Shown: piece after piece, positions 1-10,323 of the stretch
Position numbering within the stretch: the first letter of the stretch is position 1
Layout of the letters: each line of letters starts with the position of its first letter
Assembly (NCBI GenBank): GCA_021808445.1
Contig: JAKBBP010000011.1
Location: forward strand, 38,831 to 79,020
Origin: Pseudomonadota bacterium
Lineage (GTDB): Bacteria; Pseudomonadota; Gammaproteobacteria; Burkholderiales; Burkholderiaceae_C
Length of the DNA stretch: 40,190 nucleotides
Direction of reading: 5' to 3'
Notes under the pieces: model-generated
What the model was told of the DNA's origin: nothing
The model's input: the letters and a program-made list of their open reading frames with translations, nothing else
The model's database searches: none
Made by a program: the position numbers and the translations under genes

Positions 1-20
1 AAGGGAACAAGGGAACAAGG
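1..20. repeat. short tandem repeat at window edge
   Basis: An 8-base unit, AAGGGAAC, occurs twice and then starts a third time. It lies downstream of coaBC. I see no gene in the first 76 bases; on the minus strand an open frame runs off the window from position 52, but its Pro/Arg-rich translation resembles nothing I know. Confidence 0.5.
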
Positions 21-76
21 GGGAGAGGTCGAGGTCGGGGGCCGCGCGCCATGGCGCCTGGCGCACCCGGCACGCC

Positions 77-1300
77 TCAGCTGCGCTCCGGCAGGCGCGT
101 GGCGATCTCGGCGATCAGGCGCCGGGCCAGATCGAGCTTGTCCATGCGGGGCAGTTCGCGAACGCCCTGTGCATCGATGAGCACGCAGCTGCTGTCCTCG
201 CGTCCGAAGGTCTGCGGCCCGAGGTTGCCCACCAGCAGGGGCACGCCCTTGCGTTCGCGCTTGGCCTGGGCATGGGCCACGAGTTGCTCGGACTCCGCGG
301 CGAAGCCCACGCAGAACGGCGCATCGGCACGGGCCGCGACCTCGGCGAGGATGTCGGGGTTGAGCCGCAGCCTGGGCAGCGGAGCGGCCCCGTCGGGCGG
401 TTTCTTGATCTTGCCGGGCTGGGCCTCGGGACGCCAGTCGGCCACCGCGGCCGCGGCGATGAACACGTCGAAGGGGGCGCCGCCCAGCTCGGCCTGCACC
501 GCCGCGTGCATCTGCAAGGCGGTCTCCACGGCCACGGTGCGCGCGCCGTAGGGCGGCTCCAGCGCGGTGGGCCCGGCCACCAGCACCACCTCGGCCCCCG
601 CCTCCCACGCGGCGCGCGCCAGCGCCCAGCCCATCTTGCCGCTGGATCGATTGCTCAGGCCGCGCACCTCGTCCCAGGGCTCGAAGGTAGGCCCGGCGGT
701 GAGCAGCACGCGCCGACCGCGCAGCAGCCGCGGCTGCCACAGGGCCTCGATTTCCCACATCAACTGCTCGGGCTCGAGCATGCGACCGTCGCCCACCTCT
801 CCGCAGGCCTGCGCGCCGCTGCCGGGGCCGGCCAGGCGCAGGCCGTCGCGGCGAAGTTGCTCGGCATTGCGCTGCACCGCCGGGTGCGCCCACATGGCGC
901 GGTTCATCGCCGGTGCCAGCAGCGTGGGCACCTGATCACGCGCCAGCAGCAGCGTGGCCAGCAGATCGTCGGCCATGCCGGCGGCCGCCCTGGCGAGCAG
1001 GTCCGCGCTGGCGGGCGCGATGACGAAGGCGTCGGCCTCGCGCACGAGGTCGATGTGGTCCATTCCGGACGCTCGCAGGGGATGCCAGGAATCCAGCGCC
1101 ACCTCCTGCCCGGACAGGGCCTGCAGGGTGATGGGGCCGACGAAACGCGTGGCGGCCTCGCTCATCGCCACCTGGACCCGATGCCCCGCCTTGACCAGCA
1201 GGCGGGCGAGCTCGCAGGCCTTGTACGCGGCGATGCCGCCGCTGATGCCCAGCAGCACGCGGCGCCGGGCCGGCTCCGGGGATCGGGTTGCGTCCGTCAT
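77..1300 (-). CDS. coaBC: bifunctional phosphopantothenoylcysteine decarboxylase / phosphopantothenate-cysteine ligase
   Basis: CoaBC makes 4'-phosphopantetheine for coenzyme A: the CoaB half joins 4'-phosphopantothenate to cysteine using CTP, and the FMN-dependent CoaC half decarboxylates the product. The 407-residue protein has the usual length. The N-terminal flavoprotein shows GISGGIAAYK near residue 18, the active-site His at about 82 (MDHIDL), the substrate-binding PAMNRAMW at 130-137 and the flexible-loop Cys at about 166 (ACGEVGDGRM). The C-terminal half has the CoaB lysine motif GKIKKPP. The gene starts 7 bases after the alaS stop on the same strand, so it is probably co-transcribed with alaS. 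In related genomes dut often follows coaBC, but it is not visible here. Confidence 0.96.
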   Translation of the reverse strand: MTDATRSPEPARRRVLLGISGGIAAYKACELARLLVKAGHRVQVAMSEAATRFVGPITLQALSGQEVALDSWHPLRASGMDHIDLVREADAFVIAPASADLLARAAAGMADDLLATLLLARDQVPTLLAPAMNRAMWAHPAVQRNAEQLRRDGLRLAGPGSGAQACGEVGDGRMLEPEQLMWEIEALWQPRLLRGRRVLLTAGPTFEPWDEVRGLSNRSSGKMGWALARAAWEAGAEVVLVAGPTALEPPYGARTVAVETALQMHAAVQAELGGAPFDVFIAAAAVADWRPEAQPGKIKKPPDGAAPLPRLRLNPDILAEVAARADAPFCVGFAAESEQLVAHAQAKRERKGVPLLVGNLGPQTFGREDSSCVLIDAQGVRELPRMDKLDLARRLIAEIATRLPERS

Positions 1301-1307
1301 GCCGGCC

Positions 1308-4061
1308 TCAGGCGTCCGCCGCCGCCAGGCGTTGCTCGCACCAGGCCTCGGCCGCCCGCAGCGCGGCCTCCACGCCTTCGGGGCGGCTGCCCCCGGCCAT
1401 CGCGAAATCCGGCCGACCGCCGCCCTTGCCTCCGACTTCCCGAGCGGCCTGGTTGACCAGGTCGCCGGCCTTGAGCCGGCCCACCAGGTCGGCCGTCACG
1501 CCGGCCGCCAGCTGCACCTTGTCGCCATCCACGCTGGCCAGCAGCACCACGGCGGACTTCAGGCGGGCCTTGATCTGGTCCACGACGGTACGCAGCGCGG
1601 CCGCGTCGGCACCGTCCAGGCGGGCCGCCAGCACGCGCACCCCACCCACCTCGCGGGCCGCGTCGGCCAGCGCGAGGCCGCGCGAGGCGGCCTCGCGCGC
1701 CTTCAGCGCGGCCAGCTCCTTGTCCTGCGCGCGCAGTTGCTCGAGCAGTTGCGCGGCCCGCCGGGGAAGTTCGTCCTGCGGGGTCTTGAGCAGGGCCGCC
1801 AGCTCGGCCAGTTCTCCCCCCTGGCGCTGCGCCAGCGCGAGCGCGCCCAGCCCGGTGGTGGCCTCGATGCGCCGCACCCCGGCCGCCACCGCGCCCTGCC
1901 CGGTCACGCGCAGGCTGCCGATGTCGCCGGTGCGCGCGACGTGGGTCCCGCCGCAGAGTTCGCGACTGGCTCCGATGTCGAGCACCCGCACCTCGTCACC
2001 GTATTTCTCGCCGAACAGCATCATCGCGCCGGTCTTGCGGGCCTCCTCGATGGGCAGCACCCGCGCCAGCGTGGGCGTGTTGAGCAGCACCTGCTCGTTC
2101 ACCCACTGCTCGATGCGGCGGATCTGCTCGTCGCTGATCGCAGCGTCATGGGAGAAGTCGAAACGGGTCTTTTCGGAGTCCACCAGCGAGCCCTTCTGCT
2201 GCACGTGCTCGCCCAGCACCATCCGCAGGGCCTTGTGCAGCAGGTGGGTGGCGCTGTGGTTGCGCATGGTCGCCAGCCGACGCTGGGCGTCGACCTCGGC
2301 GTCGAGTTGCTGGCCCAGCTCCAGGCTGCCGCTTTCCAGGCGCCCGTGGTGGCCATACACCTCGGCCTGCAGCTTTTGCGTGTCGTGCACGGCGAAGCGC
2401 AGGCCGGGCGCCACCAGCAGGCCGCTGTCGCCCACCTGGCCGCCCGACTCGGCGTAGAAAGGCGTGCGGTCCAGCACCACCACCCCCTCCTCGCCTGCGC
2501 GAAGGATGCTCACCGCGCTGCCGCCGGCGTACAGGCCCAGCACGCGCGCTCCCTGCACGCGCAGATGTTCGTAGCCCTCGAATCGCGTGGCCTCGCCGTC
2601 GTACTCCAGGGCCTCGGCCATGCGGAAGCGTCCGCTGGCGCGCGCCTGCTCGCGCTGGCGCTGCATGGCCTGCTCGAAGCCGGGCTCGTCCACCGCGACG
2701 CTGCGCTCGCGGCACACGTCGGCGGTGAGGTCCAGCGGAAATCCGTAGGTGTCGTACAGCGTGAAGGCCACCTGCCCGGCCAGCACGGCTTCGCCGCGCC
2801 CGCGCATCGCGTCGAGTTCGCCCTCGAGGATGCGCATGCCGTTTTCCAGGGTCTCGCCAAAACGGCGCTCCTCGGCCTCCAGCACCTCCGCGATGCGCGG
2901 CGCGGCTTGCGCGAGTTCCGGATAGGCGTGGCCCATCTCGGCCACCAGATCGCCCACCAGGCGATGGAAAAAGGGCTCGTGGCGCCCCAGCTTGTACCCA
3001 TGGCGCAAGGCGCGGCGCGCGATGCGTCGCAGCACGTAGCCCCGCCCCTCGTTGCCCGGGATCACGCCGTCGGTGATCAGGAAGGCGCAGGCGCGGATGT
3101 GGTCGGCGATGACCTTCAGCGACACATGGCCGAGATCCTGGCAGCCGGTCTCGCGCGCCGCCGCGGCGATCAGGCGGCGGAACAGGTCGATCTCATAGTT
3201 GCTGTGCACGTGCTGCAGCACGGCGGCGATGCGCTCCAGGCCCATGCCGGTGTCCACGCAGGGTCGTGGCAGGGGCTTTTGCGCGTAGCTGACGGTCTTC
3301 CAGGCCTCGCCGTGGCGCTGCACCTGGGCGATGGCACCGTCGCGCTCCAGGGCCGCCTTGGCCGCCTTGGCCTCGAGTTCGCTCGCGAAGGTCTGCTCGC
3401 CGGCGACGCTGCGCTCGAACTGCATGAACACGAGGTTCCAGATCTCGATGTAGCGGTCGCCATCCTCCTCGGGCGAGCCGGGAGGGCCGCCCCAGACCTC
3501 GGGCCCATGGTCGTAGAAGATCTCGCTGCAGGGTCCGCAGGGGCCGGTGTCGGCCATCTGCCAGAAGTTGTCCGAGGCGTAGCGCGCGCCCTTGTTGTCT
3601 CCGATGCGGATGATGCGCTCGTGCGGCACCCCGACCTCGTCGGCCCAGATGGACCACGCTTCGTCGTCCTCCTGGTACACGGTGACCCAGAGCTTGTCCT
3701 TGGGCAGTCCGTAGACCTCGGTGAGCAGGCCCCAGGCGAAGCGGATGGCGTCGCGCTTGAAGTAGTCCCCGAAGCTGAAGTTGCCCAGCATCTCGAAGAA
3801 AGTGTGGTGGCGCGCGGTGTAGCCGACATTCTCGAGGTCGTTGTGCTTGCCGCCCGCGCGCACGCAACGCTGCGCGGTGGTCGCGCGGCTGTAGGGGCGC
3901 TTGTCCTGGCCCAGGAACACGTCCTTGAACTGCACCATGCCCGAATTGGTGAACAACAGCGTGGGGTCGTTGCCGGGAACCAGCGGCGACGAGGCCACGC
4001 GGGAGTGGCCCTGGGAGGCGAAATAGGCGAGGAATTTCTCGCGGATGTCGGATACGTTCAT
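1308..4061 (-). CDS. alaS: alanyl-tRNA synthetase
   Basis: Class II synthetase that charges tRNA-Ala with alanine and hydrolyses mischarged Ser/Gly-tRNA-Ala. The protein is 917 residues, slightly longer than the usual 870-880. The catalytic domain opens with [15 protein letters not shown] and contains the [13 protein letters not shown] segment ([11 protein letters not shown]). The editing domain carries the zinc motifs HSATHLLH at about residue 600 and CGGTH at about 702. The frame is open further upstream, but this ATG is chosen because it begins the conserved [10 protein letters not shown] and has AGGTGA a few bases before it. The gene is divergent from the aldehyde dehydrogenase across about 180 bases and is followed closely by coaBC. 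Confidence 0.97.
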   Translation of the reverse strand: MNVSDIREKFLAYFASQGHSRVASSPLVPGNDPTLLFTNSGMVQFKDVFLGQDKRPYSRATTAQRCVRAGGKHNDLENVGYTARHHTFFEMLGNFSFGDYFKRDAIRFAWGLLTEVYGLPKDKLWVTVYQEDDEAWSIWADEVGVPHERIIRIGDNKGARYASDNFWQMADTGPCGPCSEIFYDHGPEVWGGPPGSPEEDGDRYIEIWNLVFMQFERSVAGEQTFASELEAKAAKAALERDGAIAQVQRHGEAWKTVSYAQKPLPRPCVDTGMGLERIAAVLQHVHSNYEIDLFRRLIAAAARETGCQDLGHVSLKVIADHIRACAFLITDGVIPGNEGRGYVLRRIARRALRHGYKLGRHEPFFHRLVGDLVAEMGHAYPELAQAAPRIAEVLEAEERRFGETLENGMRILEGELDAMRGRGEAVLAGQVAFTLYDTYGFPLDLTADVCRERSVAVDEPGFEQAMQRQREQARASGRFRMAEALEYDGEATRFEGYEHLRVQGARVLGLYAGGSAVSILRAGEEGVVVLDRTPFYAESGGQVGDSGLLVAPGLRFAVHDTQKLQAEVYGHHGRLESGSLELGQQLDAEVDAQRRLATMRNHSATHLLHKALRMVLGEHVQQKGSLVDSEKTRFDFSHDAAISDEQIRRIEQWVNEQVLLNTPTLARVLPIEEARKTGAMMLFGEKYGDEVRVLDIGASRELCGGTHVARTGDIGSLRVTGQGAVAAGVRRIEATTGLGALALAQRQGGELAELAALLKTPQDELPRRAAQLLEQLRAQDKELAALKAREAASRGLALADAAREVGGVRVLAARLDGADAAALRTVVDQIKARLKSAVVLLASVDGDKVQLAAGVTADLVGRLKAGDLVNQAAREVGGKGGGRPDFAMAGGSRPEGVEAALRAAEAWCEQRLAAADA

Positions 4062-4117
4062 GGGTTCACCTGGGATGGCCGCCGTCGACGCCTCGGGCAG
4101 GCGGCAGCGAAAGCGCG

Positions 4118-4123
4118 ATTTTA
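4118..4123 (-). promoter_or_regulatory. candidate -10 element for alaS
   Basis: TAAAAT on the minus strand, about 57 bases before the alaS start, matches the sigma-70 -10 consensus at 5 of 6 positions. I see no convincing -35. The 182-base gap between alaS and the divergent gabD-like gene also holds TACAGT on the plus strand at 4170-4175, a weaker candidate for gabD. Confidence 0.35.
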
Positions 4124-4243
4124 AGGGCCAGCCCCGCCGCGTGCCCGCACGCCGGCGCGGCACGCGCATTACAGTAGGGAGTTCGCGCCCGCGCGGCGCG
4201 CGCATTGCCCTTCCAGAACCTACCAGACACTGCGGAGACCCTC

Positions 4244-5737
4244 ATGCCCGAAGCTTCCACCGCTTCCGCGCTCGCCCCCCTGCGCGACCCTTCCCTGCTC
4301 AAGACCCAGGCGCTGATCGGCGGCCGCTGGGTGGATGCCGCCGAGCGCGTGGCCGTGCACGACCCGGCCACCGGCGCGCTGCTCGCGGAGGTGCCCCGCC
4401 AGGGCGCGGCCGACGCCGAGCGCGCCATCGAGGCGGCCGCATCGGCCTGGGAGGGGTGGCGCCGCCAGACCGCGCGCCAGCGCGCCACGGTGCTGCGACG
4501 CTGGTTCGACCTGCTGCTGCAGCATGCCGACGATCTGGCCCTGATCATGACCGCCGAGCAGGGCAAGCCGCTGGCCGAGGCCAAGGGAGAGGTCGTCTAC
4601 GGAGCCAGTTTCGTGGAATGGTTCGCCGAGGAGGCCAAGCGCATCTACGGGGAGACCATCCCCAGCCCGGACCCCAGCAAGCGCCTGGTGGTCCTTCGCC
4701 AGCCCATCGGCGTGTGCGCGGCCATCACCCCCTGGAACTTCCCGCTCGCCATGATCACGCGCAAGGTGGCCCCGGCGCTGGCCGCCGGCTGCCCGGTGGT
4801 GATCAAGCCGGCCGAGCAGACGCCGTTGACCGCGCTGGCCGCGGCCGAACTGGCGCAGCGCGCGGGCATGCCGCCGGGCGTGCTCAACATGCTGACCAGC
4901 GACGCCGCCGGCTCGGTCCAGATCGGCAAGGTGCTGTGTGCCAGCGACGTGGTGCGCCACCTGTCGTTCACGGGCTCCACCGAGGTGGGGCGCATCCTCA
5001 TGGCGCAGTCCGCGCCGACGGTGAAAAAGCTGTCCCTGGAACTGGGCGGCAACGCGCCGTTCATCGTGTTCGACGACGCCGACATCGACGCCGCGGTGGA
5101 AGGCGCGATGCAGAGCAAGTATCGCAACGCCGGCCAGACCTGCGTGTGCGCGAATCGCCTGTACGTGCAACGCGGGGTCTACGAGCCCTTCGTCGAACGC
5201 CTGGCGCGGCGCGTGGCCGAACTCAAGGTCGGGCCCGGCACCTCGGCCGGAGTGCAGATCGGCCCGCTGATCGACCAGCAGGGCCTGGACAAGGTGCGTC
5301 GCCACGTGGACGATGCGCTGGCGCGCGGCGCGCGGCTGCTGACCGGCGGCAAGGTGATCGAGCAGGGCGCCGGCCGCTACTTCGAGCCCACGGTGCTGGC
5401 CGACGCCGACGCGTCGATGCTGTGCGCTCGCGAAGAGACCTTCGGCCCGGTCGCACCCGTGTTCGCCTTCGACACCGAGGAGCAGGCCATCGCCGCGGCG
5501 AATGCCACGGAATTCGGGCTGGCCGCCTACTTCTACAGCCGCGACGTGGCGCGGGTCACGCGGGTCGGCGAAGCCCTCGAGTACGGCATCGTGGGCGTGA
5601 ACACGGGGCTGATCTCCAACGAGGTCGCCCCCTTCGGCGGGGTCAAGCAGTCGGGGCTGGGGCGCGAGGGCTCGCACCACGGCATCGACGAGTACCTCGA
5701 ACTCAAGTACCTGTGCGTGGGCGGCATCGGCGCCTGA
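4244..5737 (+). CDS. gabD: NAD(P)-dependent succinate-semialdehyde dehydrogenase family protein
   Basis: Aldehyde dehydrogenase superfamily enzyme most like GabD, which oxidises succinate semialdehyde to succinate and is soluble in the cytoplasm. The 497-residue protein has PWNFPLAM and VIKPAEQTPLTA (cofactor-binding Lys), the general-base Glu at about 266 (LELGGN) and the catalytic Cys at about 300 (NAGQTCVCANR). The end motif EVAPFGGVKQSGLGREGS is typical of SSADH. The ATG at 4244 is chosen over the open frame from 4205 because of its GGAG ribosome site and the family's usual length. An old yellow enzyme follows 39 bases later. No GABA aminotransferase is nearby, so the real substrate could be another small aldehyde such as glutarate semialdehyde. 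Confidence 0.85.
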   Translation: MPEASTASALAPLRDPSLLKTQALIGGRWVDAAERVAVHDPATGALLAEVPRQGAADAERAIEAAASAWEGWRRQTARQRATVLRRWFDLLLQHADDLALIMTAEQGKPLAEAKGEVVYGASFVEWFAEEAKRIYGETIPSPDPSKRLVVLRQPIGVCAAITPWNFPLAMITRKVAPALAAGCPVVIKPAEQTPLTALAAAELAQRAGMPPGVLNMLTSDAAGSVQIGKVLCASDVVRHLSFTGSTEVGRILMAQSAPTVKKLSLELGGNAPFIVFDDADIDAAVEGAMQSKYRNAGQTCVCANRLYVQRGVYEPFVERLARRVAELKVGPGTSAGVQIGPLIDQQGLDKVRRHVDDALARGARLLTGGKVIEQGAGRYFEPTVLADADASMLCAREETFGPVAPVFAFDTEEQAIAAANATEFGLAAYFYSRDVARVTRVGEALEYGIVGVNTGLISNEVAPFGGVKQSGLGREGSHHGIDEYLELKYLCVGGIGA

Positions 5738-5776
5738 GCGCGCCCCGCCCTCCCCTTTCCCGGAGAATTTCCCACC

Positions 5777-6877
<1,101 letters not shown>

Positions 6878-6906
6878 TCCGCGGCGCCACGCCCGCCCCA
6901 CTCCCC

Positions 6907-6912
6907 TACAAT
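6907..6912 (+). promoter_or_regulatory. candidate -10 element for argG
   Basis: TACAAT, matching the -10 consensus at 5 of 6 positions, lies 46 bases before the argG ATG in an otherwise GC-rich spacer of 80 bases. No good -35 is visible. Confidence 0.35.
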
Positions 6913-6957
6913 TCCCGGCTTCGAACATGTACCGCCGCGGCCCGCGGCCCCTTCACC

Positions 6958-8289
6958 ATGTCTTCCATCAAGAAAGTCGTGCTCGCCTACTCGGGCGGCC
7001 TGGACACCTCGGTCATCCTGCGCTGGCTGCAGGAGCAGTACCAATGCGAGGTGGTGACCTTCACCGCCGACATCGGCCAGGGCGAGGAACTCGAGCCGGC
7101 GCGGGCGAAGGCCCTGAAAATGGGCATCAAGCCCGAGAACATCTACATCGAGGACCTGCGCGAGGAATTCGTGCGGGATTTCGTGTTCCCGATGTTCCGC
7201 GCCAATGCGCTGTACGAAGGCGAATACCTGCTGGGCACCTCGATCGCGCGCCCGCTGATCGGCAAGCGCCTGATCGAGATCGCGCGCTCGACCCGCGCCG
7301 ACGCGATCTCGCACGGCGCCACCGGCAAGGGCAATGACCAGGTGCGCTTCGAGCTCACCGCCTATGCGCTGATGCCCGGGGTGAAGGTGATCGCGCCCTG
7401 GCGCGAATGGGACCTGCTGTCGCGCGAGAAGCTGCTGGCCTACGCGGACCGCAACGGCATCCCGGTGGATTTCAAGAAGCGCAAGGGCGGCGCGCCCTAC
7501 TCCATGGACGCCAACCTGCTTCACATCTCCTACGAAGGCGGCGTGCTCGAGGACCCGAACACGGTGCCGGAGGACAAGATGTGGCGCCTGACGGTGTCGC
7601 CCGAGAAGGCGCCGAACAAGCCGCAGGTCATCGAGCTCGAATATCGTCGCGGAGACATCGTGGCCATCGACGGCCAGGCGATGAGCCCCGCGCAGGTGCT
7701 GGCCCACCTGAACGCGGTGGGCGGGCGTCACGGCATCGGACGCCTCGACAAGGTCGAGAACCGCTACGTGGGCATGAAGAGCCGCGGCTGCTACGAAACC
7801 CCCGGTGGCACCATCATGCTGGCGGGGCACCGCGCCATCGAGAGCATCACCCTGGACCGCGAGGTGGTCGCGCTGAAGGACGACCTCATGCCTCGCTACG
7901 CCCGCATGATCTACAACGGCTACTGGTTCGCCCCCGAGCGCGTGCTGCTGCAGGGGCTGATCGACGCCTCGCAGGCCACCGTCAACGGCAAGGTGCGGCT
8001 CAAGCTGTACAAGGGCACCATCATGTGCGTGGGCCGCGAGTCCGCGACCGACAGCCTGTTCGACGCGCGCATCTCGACTTTCGACGACGACGGCGGCGCC
8101 TACAACCAGGCCGACGCGGCCGGATTCATCAAGCTCAACGCGCTGCGCCTGCGCATCGCCGCGAATGTGGAAGCCGCGCGCGGCAAGCGCTCGGGGCCGA
8201 AGGCCAGGCCCGCCAAGTCCGCCAAACCCGCCAAGTCCGTGAAGGCCCCGAAGTCGGCGGGCAACGGGCGCGCCAGGAGCGCGCGATGA
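6958..8289 (+). CDS. argG: argininosuccinate synthase
   Basis: Joins citrulline and aspartate with ATP to make argininosuccinate, the penultimate step of arginine synthesis. The protein is of the shorter ArgG type starting [15 protein letters not shown], with the PP-loop SGGLDTS at residues 12-18, TADIGQGEE, and the conserved [15 protein letters not shown]. The conserved fold ends near residue 403 ([14 protein letters not shown]). It is followed by a basic tail of about 40 residues with repeated [13 protein letters not shown] units, which brings the length to 443 against about 400 for this type. The stop codon overlaps the next start as ATGA, so translation of ppnP is probably coupled. Confidence 0.96.
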   Translation: MSSIKKVVLAYSGGLDTSVILRWLQEQYQCEVVTFTADIGQGEELEPARAKALKMGIKPENIYIEDLREEFVRDFVFPMFRANALYEGEYLLGTSIARPLIGKRLIEIARSTRADAISHGATGKGNDQVRFELTAYALMPGVKVIAPWREWDLLSREKLLAYADRNGIPVDFKKRKGGAPYSMDANLLHISYEGGVLEDPNTVPEDKMWRLTVSPEKAPNKPQVIELEYRRGDIVAIDGQAMSPAQVLAHLNAVGGRHGIGRLDKVENRYVGMKSRGCYETPGGTIMLAGHRAIESITLDREVVALKDDLMPRYARMIYNGYWFAPERVLLQGLIDASQATVNGKVRLKLYKGTIMCVGRESATDSLFDARISTFDDDGGAYNQADAAGFIKLNALRLRIAANVEAARGKRSGPKARPAKSAKPAKSVKAPKSAGNGRARSAR

Positions 8290-8606
8290 GCCCCCAGCCG
8301 CTGCGTGGCGCGGTGGTGCCGCGCGCCAATGTGTATTTCGACGGCCGCTGCGTCAGCCACACGGTGCAGCTCGATGACGGCAGCCGCAAGAGCGTGGGCG
8401 TGATCCTGCCCGGCAGCACGCTGCTGTTCAACACCGGCGCGCCCGAGGTGATGCAGGGCGCGGGCGGCTGGTGCGAATGGCGCATGCAGGGCAGCCAGGA
8501 ATGGATGCGCAGCGCCGAGGGCGAGGAATTCTCGGTCCCCGCCAACGCGCGTTTCGAGATTCGCACGGGCGACGAGGCCTACCACTACGTCTGCCATTTC
8601 GGCTGA
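8286..8606 (+). CDS. ppnP: pyrimidine/purine nucleoside phosphorylase (DUF1255, PpnP/YaiE-like)
   Basis: A 106-residue single cupin-like domain. PpnP phosphorolyses several nucleosides to free base plus ribose-1-phosphate. Recognition rests on the family pattern [12 protein letters not shown], then [18 protein letters not shown], the core [14 protein letters not shown] and the closing YHYVCHFG, which align end to end with E. coli YaiE (94 residues). The ATG overlaps the argG stop by 4 bases, so it is an argG operon member and depends on ribosomes finishing argG. A perfect hairpin follows the gene. Confidence 0.88.
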   Translation: MSPQPLRGAVVPRANVYFDGRCVSHTVQLDDGSRKSVGVILPGSTLLFNTGAPEVMQGAGGWCEWRMQGSQEWMRSAEGEEFSVPANARFEIRTGDEAYHYVCHFG

Positions 8607-8625
8607 GGCGCGAGCCGTCCTCGAA

Positions 8626-8669
8626 CGAAGGGCCGCCGGCGGGAGACATGCCCCGCCGGCGGCCCTTCG
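8626..8669. terminator. perfect inverted repeat between convergent ppnP and sqr
   Basis: Two perfect 18-base arms (8626-8643 and 8652-8669) enclose an 8-base loop. It sits between the ppnP stop and the sqr stop, which face each other, so it can act on both transcripts. It lacks a long T tract. Function as a bidirectional terminator or RNA-stabilising hairpin is inferred from place and symmetry. Confidence 0.75.
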
Positions 8670-8684
8670 CATTCGCGGCGGCGC

Positions 8685-9986
8685 TCAGCTGGAATGGCCT
8701 GGATGCAGCACGCGGTCCTGCAGGCGCTTGAAGCCGATGAGCTTCATCACGTATTTCTCGTAGATCGGCTCGGAGTTGCCGGTGCGCATCTTGCGCATGA
8801 AGTACTTCTCGAATGCGATCTTGGCCAGGTGCACCCACTTTCCGGAGCCGAACCAGTTGACGTCGCGCGGGGGAATCTGGGGGATCGCGGCGAAGGCAGC
8901 GCCGGTGGTGCCGAAATCGGCCAGACAAATGGCCTGCCAGGTGCCCTTGTGGGTGGGCTGCGCGCCTGCCAGCTGCTCTTCCAGGTTGTGCACGATGGCC
9001 GAGACCATGGACTCGATCATGAATCCGGTCTTGGGCACCCCGCAGGCCACCGGTGTCGGTCCCACGGGGGGAATGGCGATGCACACGCCCGCGGAATAGA
9101 TGTTCGGGTACTTCGGACTGCGCTGGTGCTCGTCGACGAGGACGAAACCTCGCGGGTTGCACAGGCCCTCGACCTTGGCCACGGCGTCGACGCCCTTGAA
9201 GGCCGGCAGCATCATGGAGTGCCGGAACGGCAGCTCGTGCTTCTTGAACACGTTGCCGAGGGCGTCGAGCTCGTCCACATGCATCTTGCCCGCTTCGACC
9301 CGCGTGGTTTTCGCGTTGGTGATCCAGCGAATGTCGTGATCGCGGAACTCATGCTCCATGATGCCCTTGGAATCCCCCACCCCGTCCAGGCCGAGATGCC
9401 CGATGTAGGGCTCGGCGGTCACGAAGGTGATGGGCACCTTGCTGCGCAGGCGCCGCTTGCGCAGCGCGGAATCCAGAATCATCGTGTACTCGTAGGCCGG
9501 GCCGAAGCAGCTCGCCCCGGGCATCGCGCCGATGATGACAGGGCCGGGCTGCGCGCACAGGCGCTCGAAATCCTCGTAGCACTTTTCCGCGTGATCGATG
9601 GTGCAGATGGACTGGGTGAAGCCGCCGTGCGGGCCCGCCCCCTCCACCTCGTCGAAGGCCAGCTTCGGGCCGGTGGTGATGATCAGGTAGTCGTAGCTCA
9701 GGCTGTCGCCGCCCTGCAACCGGATGATGCTCGCCGCCGCGTCGATGGATTCGGCCGCGCGCCCGATGAACTCGATGTTCTTGCGTTCCAGGTACGGAGC
9801 GATCGGCAGCACCACCTGATCGCGCGAGCGCCAGCCCACGGCCACCCAGGGATTCGAGGGCACGAACTGGAAATAGTCGACGCTGTTGACGACCGTGATG
9901 CGATGCTCGGCCCCGAGCTTCGCCCGCGCCTCGTAGGCAGCGGGCAATCCGCCGATGCCCGCGCCAAGAACGACGATGTGTGCCAT
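8685..9986 (-). CDS. sqr: sulfide:quinone oxidoreductase
   Basis: Peripheral membrane FAD enzyme that oxidises sulfide to polysulfide or sulfur and passes electrons to quinone. The 433-residue protein closely follows the A. ferrooxidans SQR (434 residues, crystallised) as I recall it. Shared features are the FAD motif VVLGAGIGGLPAAYE at residues 5-19, YFQFVPSNPWV, ATGPKLAF-like TTGPKLAF, EPYIGHLGLDGVGDSKG and the C-terminal WVHLAKIAFEKYF. The redox cysteines are at 128 (SICTIDHAE), 160 (GASCFGPAYEY) and 354 (QAICLADFG); the first two have the same numbers as in the reference, which supports the ATG at 9986 over the longer open frame. The start is preceded by GAGGAGAGGGAAG. It is divergent from the YeeE/YedE pair, so the two probably respond to a common signal. 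Confidence 0.94.
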   Translation of the reverse strand: MAHIVVLGAGIGGLPAAYEARAKLGAEHRITVVNSVDYFQFVPSNPWVAVGWRSRDQVVLPIAPYLERKNIEFIGRAAESIDAAASIIRLQGGDSLSYDYLIITTGPKLAFDEVEGAGPHGGFTQSICTIDHAEKCYEDFERLCAQPGPVIIGAMPGASCFGPAYEYTMILDSALRKRRLRSKVPITFVTAEPYIGHLGLDGVGDSKGIMEHEFRDHDIRWITNAKTTRVEAGKMHVDELDALGNVFKKHELPFRHSMMLPAFKGVDAVAKVEGLCNPRGFVLVDEHQRSPKYPNIYSAGVCIAIPPVGPTPVACGVPKTGFMIESMVSAIVHNLEEQLAGAQPTHKGTWQAICLADFGTTGAAFAAIPQIPPRDVNWFGSGKWVHLAKIAFEKYFMRKMRTGNSEPIYEKYVMKLIGFKRLQDRVLHPGHSS

Positions 9987-10323
9987 GAGTGCTTCCCTCT
10001 CCTCGCAAGAACCGGTGGTTGATTCCCCGGTGTGAGCCCCGGGGTGATCCGGGCCGATGACGAGATGCCCGGGCCTGTATCCATGCGAAACAGGATAACC
10101 ACCGATGCAGTCCGTGTTTCGCCAGGCCCGCTGGCGGCGCGAACCGCGATTGACGGGCATCAAGGCGCCTGCGCGCCCCCTTGGTATTCCCCCCAAGCTG
10201 ACTAACCCTAATACTCCCCACTGCATTGTTTCATTTGTATCTATACTCTCCCCGCTATCTGCACCGAATGCGCGCGATCCCGTCGCGGATCGAGGAACCA
10301 AAGCCTGAGGAAGCACGACACCC
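9987..10323. promoter_or_regulatory. divergent sqr / YeeE control region
   Basis: This 337-base stretch has no credible gene. Its centre (about 10185-10260) is clearly AT-richer than the surroundings and contains TATACT at 10242-10247, a good -10 for the plus-strand permease genes, though no -35 at normal spacing is obvious. Three similar blocks, TATTCCCC (from about 10185), TACTCCCC (from about 10212) and TACTCTCCCC (from about 10244), are spread through it and could be operator sites. An inverted repeat CCCCGG/CCGGGG at about 10025-10044 lies in the probable sqr leader. Which regulator binds is unknown. Confidence 0.5.

Noticed and set aside
954..4124. 1056-residue open frame on the plus strand
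   Set aside because: It lies antisense to alaS, which has full synthetase motifs; the translation is His/Gly/Ala-rich with no domain. Long shadow frames are expected at this GC content.
10105..10308. 67-residue frame in the sqr-permease gap
   Set aside because: It crosses the AT-rich promoter-like region, has no ribosome site and no recognisable sequence; treated as regulatory DNA.
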